The position numbers and the translations under genes were made by a program. From assembly GCA_903876885.1 (NCBI GenBank), contig CAIRBP010000004.1, positions 91,207 through 155,206 on the forward strand: a stretch of DNA of 64,000 nt, in the 5' to 3' direction. The stretch is from an uncultured Burkholderiales bacterium. GTDB taxonomy: Bacteria; Pseudomonadota; Gammaproteobacteria; Burkholderiales; Burkholderiaceae_C. Shown piece after piece: positions 8,387 through 17,038 of this stretch (its first letter is position 1; the number at the start of each line of letters is the position of its first letter). The notes below the pieces were generated by a model. The model did no database searches and was not told the origin of the DNA. It was given only the letters and a program-made list of their open reading frames with translations.

Positions 8387-8860
8387 CTAGCTCACTGCTT
8401 TCAATTGATTTTGTGCTTGAATTCTAAGATTTTTCCTAACTTGAGCAGCGCCGTGCCTTCTTATCTCATCTGGAGTCTGAGGAACGAACTCATTTACAGG
8501 AGTGGGTTTGCGTGAATCGTCTACGGCCACCATAGTGAAGTAACAACTATTTACATGTCGTTTTTCCTGTGTTCGTATGTTCTCTGCTACCACACGAATT
8601 CCAATCTCCATTGACGTTTTACCGGTATGGTTAACTGAGGCCAGGAACGTCACCATCTCCCCTACGTGAATGGGTTGCCTGAAAATAACTTGGTCTACAC
8701 TCATCGTGACAACGTACCTCGCAGCGTAACGACTTGCGCAGGCATAGGCCACCTCATCCAGTAGCTTTAAGATTGCACCGCCGTGCACATTTCCTGTAAA
8801 GTTTGCAGTGTCCGGCGTCATAAGCACTGTCATCGTTAGTTGATGCTGTGGAATATTCAT
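8387..8860 (-). CDS. acyl-CoA thioesterase, hotdog fold (YciA/BFIT type)
   Basis: This is a 157-residue single hotdog domain. NFTGNVHGGAILKLLDEVAY is the central helix region, with the Asn/His and Asp/Glu positions that are catalytic in this family, followed by MSVDQVIFRQPIHVGEMVTF and a HVNSCYFTMVAVDD strand. These enzymes hydrolyse acyl-CoA to the free acid and CoA in the cytoplasm and work as oligomers. It lies 38 bases upstream of the RIO kinase on the same strand, so the two may share a transcript. Confidence 0.9.
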   Translation of the reverse strand: MNIPQHQLTMTVLMTPDTANFTGNVHGGAILKLLDEVAYACASRYAARYVVTMSVDQVIFRQPIHVGEMVTFLASVNHTGKTSMEIGIRVVAENIRTQEKRHVNSCYFTMVAVDDSRKPTPVNEFVPQTPDEIRRHGAAQVRKNLRIQAQNQLKAVS

Positions 8861-9096
8861 AAATTAAGAGGGGGTTATCAATTTGTTAAAAAATGCAGTT
8901 CTTGCAAACCTAACTCAATTGAAGCAGGATACCCACTGCATGAGGGCACCATAGTCGTCAAAAGCAACTAACGTCTGATTTTACCCATAAACCATTAAAC
9001 TGAAGTGCTCGCCAGTTGGTCTAAACACTATTTAGCCTACTAAAATATCTGTTCGTTAAATAGTTTAAAGCGTTTTTCAAAAACAAAAGGACATTC

Positions 9097-10089
9097 ATGT
9101 CGCAATTAAAGCTTAGTTTTGCCTGTTGGAATTATGACCGGACACGCCCATTGCTCGATGGTAGCGTTAAGTGCGATGGTATAGACCTTAATTATCTCAA
9201 TCTACCCGTAGAGGAAACTTTTTTTAGGATGGCGAGATATCAAGAGTTTGATGTTGCAGAGATGTCTTTATCGTCATATTGTGTATCAATGAATAAACCG
9301 AATAAACCGTTCATCGCTATTCCGGTTTTTCCGTCTCGTTATTTCAGACACTCATGTATTTATATCAATGCAGCAAGCGGTATCAAAGAGCCTAAAGATT
9401 TGATAGGCAAAAGAATAGCTAGCCCTGAGTATCAGATGACTGCTCCAGTTTGGATTCGGGGTATCTTGTCCGATCATTACGGAGTCCCAGTTGACGCACA
9501 GCCCTACCTCTTTGGGGGCGAAGAGGAGATCGGTCGCATCGAGAAACTTAAGCTAGAGTTGCCGCCTAACATCATAGTCCAACCCATCCAGGCACACCAA
9601 ACACTATCTCAAATGCTATACGACGGTGAGTTGGACGCGCTTTATACCGCGCGCATGCCCTCATCCTTTTTAAAATCAGATGGCCGTGTGAAGCGTCTGT
9701 TTGAGAACTACCCGGAAGTAGAGCTCAATTACTACAGGGAAACACAGATTTTTCCAATCATGCATACCATCGTTATCAAGCGGGAAGTCTACGAGGCCAA
9801 TCGCTGGATTGCTCAGTCCTTAACCAAGGCCTTTTACGAGGCACAGCGTATCGTTTACGCAGACTTTGCAGAAACTGCAGCTCTCAAAACTATGTTACCT
9901 TGGCTACCTGCCCATGTGGATGCAACCCGTAGGGAGTTCGGCGATGATTGGTGGCCATACGGCTTGGAGAAAAATCTAAAAACACTTGAGACTTTTACCC
10001 GCTACCACCTCGAACAAGGTCTGTCCAAGACTAAATTAAATCCATTAGAACTATTTGCGCCTGAATCATTAGAGGCGTTCAAAATCTAA
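9097..10089 (+). CDS. 4,5-dihydroxyphthalate decarboxylase-like protein (periplasmic-binding fold, no signal peptide)
   Basis: The 330 residues have a solute-binding-protein-like two-lobed fold and resemble proteins annotated as 4,5-dihydroxyphthalate decarboxylase. Diagnostic stretches are FDVAEMSLSSYCV, AIPVFPSRYFRHSCIYI and GELDALYTARMPSSF. There is no signal peptide, so it should be cytosolic, which favours an enzyme over a transport receptor. AAGGAC precedes the ATG. Its stop overlaps the convergent livF stop by four bases. Similar genes are common in Burkholderiales and most have never been tested, so the substrate is uncertain. Confidence 0.75.
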   Translation: MSQLKLSFACWNYDRTRPLLDGSVKCDGIDLNYLNLPVEETFFRMARYQEFDVAEMSLSSYCVSMNKPNKPFIAIPVFPSRYFRHSCIYINAASGIKEPKDLIGKRIASPEYQMTAPVWIRGILSDHYGVPVDAQPYLFGGEEEIGRIEKLKLELPPNIIVQPIQAHQTLSQMLYDGELDALYTARMPSSFLKSDGRVKRLFENYPEVELNYYRETQIFPIMHTIVIKREVYEANRWIAQSLTKAFYEAQRIVYADFAETAALKTMLPWLPAHVDATRREFGDDWWPYGLEKNLKTLETFTRYHLEQGLSKTKLNPLELFAPESLEAFKI

Positions 10090-10856
10090 GCAACAGATTT
10101 GGACAATCCAAGATAAGTGTTAATGATCTTTGGATTGTTGATAAGCACTGAGGAGTGCCCCTCTAAAGTGATTCTTCCATTCTCGATCAAGTAAGCGTAA
10201 TCTGATACCTGCAGGGCTGCTCGAGCGTTTTGTTCAATTAAGAGTATCGCAACGCCCGTATCTCTGAGGGAGGCAATAACTTTTAAAACCTCCTTAGTAA
10301 CTCGAGGCGCAAGCCCAAGACTTGGCTCATCTAGCATTAAAAGCTTGGGCTCTGACATGAGCGCACGACCAATAGCAAGCATTTGTCGTTCCCCGCCAGA
10401 CAATGTTCCAGCTAATTGTTTTCTGCGCTCCAACAGTCTAGGAAATAAACAGAAAATCTCGTCCATCTTTGCTTGAGATTTAACTCTTCCCAGGGAAATT
10501 TTTGAATACCCGCCCAAAAGCAAATTATCTTCAACAGTCAAACTTGTAAATAGCTCTCGCTTCTCTGGCACAAGACTAACGCCGAGGCCCACTCTCTCAT
10601 CTATGCTTAGGCTAGTTAAATATTCACCGCACCAACGCACAGTTCCCTGATTTGCTGGCAATAAGCCCATTAAAGTGTTCAACAGCGTACTCTTACCTGC
10701 CCCATTGGGACCAATCACACTCACTATCTGACCTGCTTGAATGTTTAGGTTGATTGCCTCTAATGCACTTACCAGTCCGTAACAAACACTAAGGCCTTTA
10801 ACCTCTAGGTTTTTCTGCAAAGTCCTATCTGTGGTTTTATCATTTAAATTATTCAT
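10086..10856 (-). CDS. livF: branched-chain-type ABC transporter ATP-binding protein LivF (system 1)
   Basis: A complete ABC ATPase of 256 residues: Walker A GPNGAGKST, signature LSGGERQ, Walker B LLMLDEPSLGLAP and the LLIEQNARAAL switch region with its His position replaced by Asn, as is usual in LivF. It would power the fused permease/ATPase encoded just upstream, and the two genes overlap by ATGA, indicating coupled translation. It is the last gene of the livK-livH-livMG-livF operon. The transported compound is probably an amino acid, short-chain acid or related carboxylate. Confidence 0.93.
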   Translation of the reverse strand: MNNLNDKTTDRTLQKNLEVKGLSVCYGLVSALEAINLNIQAGQIVSVIGPNGAGKSTLLNTLMGLLPANQGTVRWCGEYLTSLSIDERVGLGVSLVPEKRELFTSLTVEDNLLLGGYSKISLGRVKSQAKMDEIFCLFPRLLERRKQLAGTLSGGERQMLAIGRALMSEPKLLMLDEPSLGLAPRVTKEVLKVIASLRDTGVAILLIEQNARAALQVSDYAYLIENGRITLEGHSSVLINNPKIINTYLGLSKSVA

Positions 10857-12694
10857 TCAATACCGCCCAAATAAGCTTCAATCACAAGCGGATTTTCTCT
10901 CACCTTTGCTGGATCACCAGACGCAATTTGGTTACCAAAATCCATGACGACCAATTCATCTACGAGACCCATCACAAAATCCATATCATGTTCAACAATT
11001 AAAATGCTGATTCCTTGATCTTCACTAAGGCGTTTTAGCGTTACTTGTAGCTCCTCTTTTTCGAAATGCCTAAGACCGGCTGCTGGTTCGTCGAGTAACA
11101 ACAAAATGGGATCAGATGCTAGTGCTCGAGCTATCTCAAGAAGTCTTTGCTGGCCTAGCGAGAGCGTATTTGCATTTTGATGGGCTACCTCCTCTAGTCC
11201 TACATCTCTCAAACAAGAGTAGCCGATTTCCCTCAACGCAGACTCTTCTTTTTGATTCGTTCTAAAAATCGCGCCTAACCAACTAGAGCGGGCTCTTAAA
11301 TGCGCGCCAATTAGGACGTTATCTAACACCGTCATTTGTCCAATTAAGCGCACGTGTTGGAAAGTTCTTCCCATTCCAAGCTTAGATCTCAATCGGGCGG
11401 GAAGCTTTTGCACCTCTTGACCTAAGAACTCGATTCGCCCAGATGAAACGGGTAAAACACCACTGATTAAATTAAAAAGCGTGCTCTTACCAGCGCCATT
11501 CGGCCCAATCAGTCCAACAATTCGTGAAGCGTGAACCTCAAAACTTAAGCCGTTCACAGCTTTTAATCCTCCAAAAGACTTGTGTGCTCCCACAACCTTC
11601 AAAACTACGCGATCTTGCTTTGTTATTGACCTTTGGCTCAATCTAGCGAATTCTTCTCGTTCACCCTTGAGTAGTCTTGATGTAGTTGACGACAAAGATC
11701 TAGAATTTACAATCCATTGGGGCAATAGGGGATTAATTACGTGTTCTACCCAATACCACACACCCTGGGGAGATTTCTGTAGTAAGACAATTAAGAGCAC
11801 GCCTGAGACGATTACTTCGTAGTTTCCGCTTTGCCCAAGCAAAGTGGGAAGTATGTTTTGAAGCCAATTGTTGAGGAGCGTAATAAGCACTGCACCCACA
11901 ACTGCGCCTCCCAAATACCCGACTCCGCCGATAACGGCCATGATTAAATAACCTATACCTGCTGTCAAATTAAAGGCGGTCGGGTTTACCGCGCGCTGCA
12001 AATGAGCATAAAGCCAACCAGACATAGAGGCTAAAACTGCAGCCAAAACGAAGGCTAATAATTTGTATTTCATGGTTTCAACCCCACAGGATTCGGCCAT
12101 GAGGACTCCGCCCTTAAGTGCTTTAAACACCCGACCAGTTCGAGAGTTAAGTAAATGGTGTAGAGCTACTGTGCACCATACGACGAAAAACCAAATCAAA
12201 ACAAAGTTATCTCGTCCACTGGCTAAATCAATACCCAAAAAGTTAATAGGTGGGATGGCAGTGATACCGTCAAACTTACCTAAATAGTCCATATTGCCAA
12301 ATAGATAAAAAAGACTAATTCCCCATGCGATAGTACAAAGTGGCAAGAAGTGACCTGATAAACCAAGCGTGATCCACCCCAGTGCATAGGCAGTGATAAC
12401 AGTAATAACTATTCCAGCAAGTAGTCCAAGCCAAGGCGAAATACCCCAAGTTGTAGACAAATACGCACTGGCATAAGCACCTAATCCTACAAAAGCAGCT
12501 TGACCAAAAGATGTCATTCCCGTCACACCAGTTAGGAGCACAAGTCCAAGGGCTACCAAACTGTATAGTCCAACGTAGTTAGCAAGTGTGATCCAAAACT
12601 CTGGCACCGGGATAAAGTTCAAAAGGACTATCAATGTACTAATAGTCAACCCAAAGCGAACGGACAACGGAGTTGAGATAGGAGTCAATTTCAC
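10853..12694 (-). CDS. livMG: fused LivM permease-LivG ATPase (system 1)
   Basis: The 613-residue protein joins two normally separate subunits. Residues up to about 320 are a LivM-type permease with many membrane helices (GVTGMTSFGQAAFVGLGAYA, VIGGVGYLGGAVVGAVLITL). After a linker, a full ABC ATPase follows with Walker A GPNGAGKST, signature LSLGQQ and Walker B LLLLDEPAAGL. The start is a GTG whose last bases form the GTGA overlap with the livH stop, so translation is coupled. The second Liv system in this window has the same fusion, so it is an old arrangement in this lineage rather than a sequencing error. Confidence 0.92.
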   Translation of the reverse strand: MKLTPISTPLSVRFGLTISTLIVLLNFIPVPEFWITLANYVGLYSLVALGLVLLTGVTGMTSFGQAAFVGLGAYASAYLSTTWGISPWLGLLAGIVITVITAYALGWITLGLSGHFLPLCTIAWGISLFYLFGNMDYLGKFDGITAIPPINFLGIDLASGRDNFVLIWFFVVWCTVALHHLLNSRTGRVFKALKGGVLMAESCGVETMKYKLLAFVLAAVLASMSGWLYAHLQRAVNPTAFNLTAGIGYLIMAVIGGVGYLGGAVVGAVLITLLNNWLQNILPTLLGQSGNYEVIVSGVLLIVLLQKSPQGVWYWVEHVINPLLPQWIVNSRSLSSTTSRLLKGEREEFARLSQRSITKQDRVVLKVVGAHKSFGGLKAVNGLSFEVHASRIVGLIGPNGAGKSTLFNLISGVLPVSSGRIEFLGQEVQKLPARLRSKLGMGRTFQHVRLIGQMTVLDNVLIGAHLRARSSWLGAIFRTNQKEESALREIGYSCLRDVGLEEVAHQNANTLSLGQQRLLEIARALASDPILLLLDEPAAGLRHFEKEELQVTLKRLSEDQGISILIVEHDMDFVMGLVDELVVMDFGNQIASGDPAKVRENPLVIEAYLGGIE

Positions 12695-13800
12695 AGCGAG
12701 TCGTCATCCTCTAAGAGCTGGGGATGGGTAAGTGAGCGCCACATTAAGACTGGAATGATAAGCGAGAACACCCAGACTTCTTTGTAAGCACTAGCCCAAA
12801 AAGAGATGTAGGCTTCCATCAAACCCACCCAAATTGCACCCGCTGCAGCAAGAGGGTAAGCTGCCAATCCGCCAAGAATTGCACCGACAAAACCTTTCAA
12901 ACCAATTATGAATCCAGAATCATAATAAATCGTTGTAATAGGTCCGATCAAAATCCCAGAAAAAGCCCCCAAACAAGCTGCCAGCAAAAAAGAGAGTTGA
13001 CCAGCACGCTTGACTTTAATACCCATCAAACTAGCACCCAAACGGTTGATCGCAGTGGCTCTCAAAGCCTTACCTGTCATTGAGTAGTGAAAAAATACAG
13101 AGAAACTAACCATGATGATTGCAGATGAAATTACAACAAAAAGGCTTTGCCCACTCATGGATAGAGCACCCCAATCTAAACGAATATCAAGCATTGGCTT
13201 TGAGCGTCCGCCCTCAGCCCCAAACATCCATAGACCAAGTCCCATCAAACTTAGGTGCAACGCTACTGAGACTATCAAGAGCACCAATATGCTCGCGTCA
13301 GCGATAGGTTCGAAAACCGTTTTATAAAGCATTGGACCCAAGGGGGCTACGACCATCAATGTCAAGAGGGCTTGAGTTCCTAAACTTAAATTTGAAAATG
13401 AATATGCTGTACTTAACTGCAACAAAACAGTTAACAGTGCAAAAGGATATAAGATGTATTGAGCAAAACAAAATGCTAGGGGTTTATTTGATTTAAAAAA
13501 TCCTACAACTTGTTTAGATTGTAAATTGGGTGGATTTAAATTAAATTTTTTATAAAATTGAAAAGATTCAATTAAGAAAATATAAATACCCAGCACAATT
13601 TGAAGATAAATCACCACTGGGAAACTGTTAATCTGAAGTGCGGCAATCGTCAACGCTCCGTAAGTAACCATCTCGCCTTGCGGGATGAAAATAACTCTCG
13701 TCACAGAGAACACAAGCACCAATCCAATAGCCAATAAAGCATAAACAGAACCAGTTACGAATCCGTCTTGAAGCAAAATTAAAGCAATTGACGAATCCAT
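12691..13800 (-). CDS. livH: branched-chain-type ABC transporter permease LivH (system 1), with insertion
   Basis: The N-terminal half-helix (LLAIGLVLVFSVTRVIFIPQG) and the later GLKGFVGAILGGLAAYPLAA block identify a LivH-type permease. At 369 residues it is longer than the usual 290-300. The extra length lies near residues 65-140, an AT-rich stretch encoding IYLQIVLGIYIFLIESFQFY and a Lys/Asn-rich loop, probably one or two additional membrane helices. It pairs with the LivM half of the fused protein to make the pore. The substrate-binding gene is upstream, separated by a strong hairpin. Confidence 0.88.
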   Translation of the reverse strand: MDSSIALILLQDGFVTGSVYALLAIGLVLVFSVTRVIFIPQGEMVTYGALTIAALQINSFPVVIYLQIVLGIYIFLIESFQFYKKFNLNPPNLQSKQVVGFFKSNKPLAFCFAQYILYPFALLTVLLQLSTAYSFSNLSLGTQALLTLMVVAPLGPMLYKTVFEPIADASILVLLIVSVALHLSLMGLGLWMFGAEGGRSKPMLDIRLDWGALSMSGQSLFVVISSAIIMVSFSVFFHYSMTGKALRATAINRLGASLMGIKVKRAGQLSFLLAACLGAFSGILIGPITTIYYDSGFIIGLKGFVGAILGGLAAYPLAAAGAIWVGLMEAYISFWASAYKEVWVFSLIIPVLMWRSLTHPQLLEDDDSL

Positions 13801-13864
13801 TTTCCGGCTTTGTATAAATTAGGGCTAGTAAGGTAATCGTACGATGTAGTACTGAAATCAAGTA

Positions 13865-13894
13865 ATTACGGGCGTTTTAGATAACGCCCGTAAT
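13865..13894 (-). promoter_or_regulatory. intercistronic hairpin between livK and livH (system 1)
   Basis: ATTACGGGCGTT and AACGCCCGTAAT form a perfect 12-bp stem with a 6-base loop. It lies in the 155-base gap between the binding-protein stop and livH, with no T tract after it in the direction of transcription. It looks more like an mRNA-stabilising or attenuating element than a simple terminator. The second Liv system has a hairpin in the same place. Confidence 0.75.
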
Positions 13895-13955
13895 AAGGGA
13901 TAGCTAGTTCAAGAGATCAAAAAGTTAGAGGACTTGTTCAACCTCAAGCTCAGAA

Positions 13956-15104
13956 TTACTGAGCCAATTTCCATTGACCGTTCTCAATTTTCACCATAAC
14001 TCGCGCTCTTTGATCAAATCCCATATGGTCAGCTTTGCTCATATTCATGATTCCGTGCGTTGTCACTAAATCATGAGTTCCCTCAATTGCATCACGTAGC
14101 GCCGCTCTAAACTCCTTGGTGCCAGGCTTTGCTGTTTTGAGTGCAATAGGTACTGCATACTTTAAGATAAGGTAAGTATTCCAAGCATGTGCAGTAAATG
14201 AATTTGGTGCTTGATTAGGAAATTTGGACTCGTAGAGTTTGATAAAGTCTAGTGAGACCTTTTTAATTGGGTTTGTGTCAGGCAGTTGGCTTGCAACTAC
14301 GAATGGCCCAGCGGGAAGAAAAGATCCATCTAAATCCTTACCCCCTACACGTAGAAAATCTTCGTTTATCACACCGTCCGTGAAGTAAATTTTACCTTTA
14401 TAACCACGATCCTTCAAGGTTTTCAGTGGTAACACCGCAGGTGTGCCGGAGGCAGCAATTAGTACTGCGTCAGGATTTGATGCGACTATCTTCAAGATCT
14501 GACCGGTAACCGAGGTGTCTGTTCTAGCATATCTTTCGTTTGAAACGATATTTAACTTACGCACAGGTGCTAACTTGCTGAACTCACTAATGACGCCTTC
14601 GCCGTATGAATCGTTAAAACCGATCAGTCCAACAGTTTTAACTCCCGCGTCACTCATGTGTGCCGACAATGCAGTCATCATGTGCGCATCATTTTGAGGC
14701 ACTTTAAATACCCAAAACTTTTTAGCATCAATAGGATCAACAATTTTGAGCGAAGAGGCCATTGCGATCATAGGTGTTTGAGCTTCTGCAACGACGTCTA
14801 CCATCGCCAAACTGGCGGGGGATATGGTTGATCCCAAAACAATGTCTACTTTATCCTCTGAAACCAATTTACGGGTGTTCTTTACTGCAGCAACAGGATC
14901 AGTAGCGTCATCCAAAATAATATATTCAACCTTTTGACCAGCGATTTCATTGGGCATTACAGCAAATGCATTTTTCTCAGGAATGCCGAGTGAAGCTGCA
15001 GGGCCAGTTGCGGATACAGTAACACCCACTTTGATTTGAGCCAGGGCGTTTGAGGCGATGCAAATGCTTGCGGCGCTTATTATCAAAACAAAAAATCTGG
15101 ACAT
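13956..15104 (-). CDS. livK: branched-chain-type ABC transporter substrate-binding protein (system 1)
   Basis: The ORF track starts at 15230, but the ATG at 15104 gives a normal Sec signal (MSRFFVLIISAASICIASNA, cleaved at about ALAQ) and a 382-residue protein of standard family length. The mature protein is a type I periplasmic-binding fold: IKVGVTVSATGPAASLG at the start, VLGSTISPASLAMVDVVAEA, GLIGFNDSYGEG in the second lobe and a C-terminal GQWKLAQ. It would capture the ligand in the periplasm for LivH/LivMG/LivF. It is divergent from tcuA, which hints at a tricarboxylate or related ligand, though this is inference from position only. Confidence 0.88.
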   Translation of the reverse strand: MSRFFVLIISAASICIASNALAQIKVGVTVSATGPAASLGIPEKNAFAVMPNEIAGQKVEYIILDDATDPVAAVKNTRKLVSEDKVDIVLGSTISPASLAMVDVVAEAQTPMIAMASSLKIVDPIDAKKFWVFKVPQNDAHMMTALSAHMSDAGVKTVGLIGFNDSYGEGVISEFSKLAPVRKLNIVSNERYARTDTSVTGQILKIVASNPDAVLIAASGTPAVLPLKTLKDRGYKGKIYFTDGVINEDFLRVGGKDLDGSFLPAGPFVVASQLPDTNPIKKVSLDFIKLYESKFPNQAPNSFTAHAWNTYLILKYAVPIALKTAKPGTKEFRAALRDAIEGTHDLVTTHGIMNMSKADHMGFDQRARVMVKIENGQWKLAQ

Positions 15105-15521
15105 GCCAAGAAATTTTAAAAACCGCTCATAGCAGTATTTAGTGCGCACGTCGGCAAAATCAATTTTCAACAACTTAATTCCTAAACTCTTTGAGCCCAA
15201 AAGCATACTGCCCCCTGATAAAATCAGCAAATCGATATTTGCAATTAAAAACCGAAAAAGTTAACAGTGAAAGATCTAACTTGAATAACCTGCTAAGGCA
15301 CTGTGGGTTATATCCAAACCGGTTCCGGCATTGTAACAAGATCGCGAAATCGACAATATCCACAACGGGACTGTCAACAAAGTAGGTAAGCCTTATCCTA
15401 GCAATGACAGCACTGAATCGAATTTTCCTCTAGACTCACGGAAATGTTCGTAAAATAAGCTTCAAGCGTATGCTCACCGTATTGTCAAAAGTCTTAAAAC
15501 TTAATCAGAAAGATTACTGAA
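15105..15521. other. 417-bp divergent intergenic region, livK / tcuA
   Basis: This spacer lies between two divergent operons and must carry both promoters and any operator. The ORF-track entries in it are short and overlapping with no domain content. I see no convincing -35/-10 pair, riboswitch fold or strong inverted repeat. Its length is unusual for this tightly packed window. Confidence 0.5.
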
Positions 15522-16976
15522 ATGTTGGATGTATTAGTCATTGGAGGCGGAAATGCTGCCCTTTGCGCGGCCCTAATGGCAAGGGAGCGTGGGGCTAGTG
15601 TTAGGTTATTGGAATCCGCGCCAAAGGAGTGGCGCGGAGGCAACTCTATGCACACCCGAAATCTTCGCTGTATGCACGATACACCTCAAGATGTCCTCGT
15701 AGATGCTTATCCGGAGGAGGAGTTTTGGCAAGATTTACTCAAAGTAACTGGAGGAATTACAAATGAGCATTTAGCTAGAGTTGCTATTAGGGCGTCCTCA
15801 ACGTGTCGGCCATGGATGGTCAAGCACGGTGTTCGTTTTCAACCCTCGCTATCTGGAGCGCTTCACACAGCAAGAACCAACGCGTTCTTTATGGGTGGCG
15901 GAAAAGCCCTTGTTAATGCTTATTACAGAAGTGCAGAATCTCTAGGCGTGCAAATTGAATACAACGCTGAAGTCATTAGTTTAGATATTGATAATGGCAA
16001 CTTCAAGGCAGCGCTTATTCAACACAAAAACGCTCAAGGTGAGGTGGTCCGCACTGAGCGTGTTGAGGCCAAGAGTTGCGTCATGGCATGCGGTGGGTTC
16101 GAGTCCAACATAGATTGGCTGCGTGAGGCATGGGGACAAAACGAATTAGGAGAGTATCCTGTTGACAACTTCTTAATTAGAGGGACACGTTACAACCAAG
16201 GCGTACTTATAAAAAACTTACAAAATGATCATCATGCAGACATGATCGGGGACCCTACACAGGCTCATATGGTCGCAATCGATGCACGAGCTCCTCTTTA
16301 TGACGGAGGTATCTGCACTCGTATAGACTGTGTATCCTTGGGTATCGTTGTCAATAAGGAAGCTAAGCGGTTTTATGATGAAGGCGAAGATTTTTGGCCA
16401 AAGCGCTATGCGATTTGGGGTCGACTTGTTGCCCTACAACCTGGCCAAAGAGCCTACTCAATCATTGACAGCAAAGCAATTGGTCGGTTCATGCCTCCTG
16501 TTTTTCCAGGCACAAAAGCAGATACGCTTGAGGAGTTGGCGCAAAAAATTGGGCTTGACGTACAAACCTTCATGCAAACCGTCAACAACTATAACCAATC
16601 TGTTCAACCAGGTAATTTTGATCACACCGTGCTCGACGATTGCAAAACTGAGGGAGTTGCTCCCGTAAAGAGTCATTGGGCACGAAAAATTGATACAGCG
16701 CCTTACTTCGCTTATGCTGTCCAACCCGGAGTCACTTTCACCTACTTAGGACTCAAAACAGATGATCAAGCGCGGGTTTACTTTAACTCTAAGCCAAGTC
16801 ATAACCTTTTCGTAGCAGGTGAGATGATGGCCGGGAACGTGCTTGGCAAAGGTTATACAGCAGGTGTTGGTATGACTATTGGTACTGCATTCGGTAGGAT
16901 TGCGGGGGATCAAGCTGCAATATCAGCTTTAGGCGATTCAACAAATAGCTCCCAAGAACTCTTAGCAACGCATTAA
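15522..16976 (+). CDS. tcuA: FAD-dependent tricarballylate dehydrogenase TcuA
   Basis: The 484 residues begin with a Rossmann FAD site (DVLVIGGGNAALCAALMA, then VRLLES at the end of the second strand). They continue with a fumarate-reductase/succinate-dehydrogenase-like flavoprotein: CGGFESN, YDGGICTRID and GVTFTYLGLKTDDQARV, and close with AGEMMAGNVLGKGYTAGVGM, the FAD-capping end of the family. TcuA oxidises tricarballylate to cis-aconitate, which enters the TCA cycle. The identity is supported by tcuB 62 bases downstream on the same strand. No TcuC transporter or TcuR regulator is present; the divergent Liv system may take over uptake. Confidence 0.9.
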   Translation: MLDVLVIGGGNAALCAALMARERGASVRLLESAPKEWRGGNSMHTRNLRCMHDTPQDVLVDAYPEEEFWQDLLKVTGGITNEHLARVAIRASSTCRPWMVKHGVRFQPSLSGALHTARTNAFFMGGGKALVNAYYRSAESLGVQIEYNAEVISLDIDNGNFKAALIQHKNAQGEVVRTERVEAKSCVMACGGFESNIDWLREAWGQNELGEYPVDNFLIRGTRYNQGVLIKNLQNDHHADMIGDPTQAHMVAIDARAPLYDGGICTRIDCVSLGIVVNKEAKRFYDEGEDFWPKRYAIWGRLVALQPGQRAYSIIDSKAIGRFMPPVFPGTKADTLEELAQKIGLDVQTFMQTVNNYNQSVQPGNFDHTVLDDCKTEGVAPVKSHWARKIDTAPYFAYAVQPGVTFTYLGLKTDDQARVYFNSKPSHNLFVAGEMMAGNVLGKGYTAGVGMTIGTAFGRIAGDQAAISALGDSTNSSQELLATH

Positions 16977-17038
16977 CTCCCCCTGATTTCACATTGTCTC
17001 TGCTCTGTTGAACCAAATCCATTTATTGCCTCTTCATT

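Noticed and set aside
16090-16110. GGTTCGAGTCC stretch resembling a tRNA T-arm
   Set aside because: It lies inside tcuA where it encodes conserved residues (GGFESN), and no acceptor stem or anticodon arm can be drawn around it.
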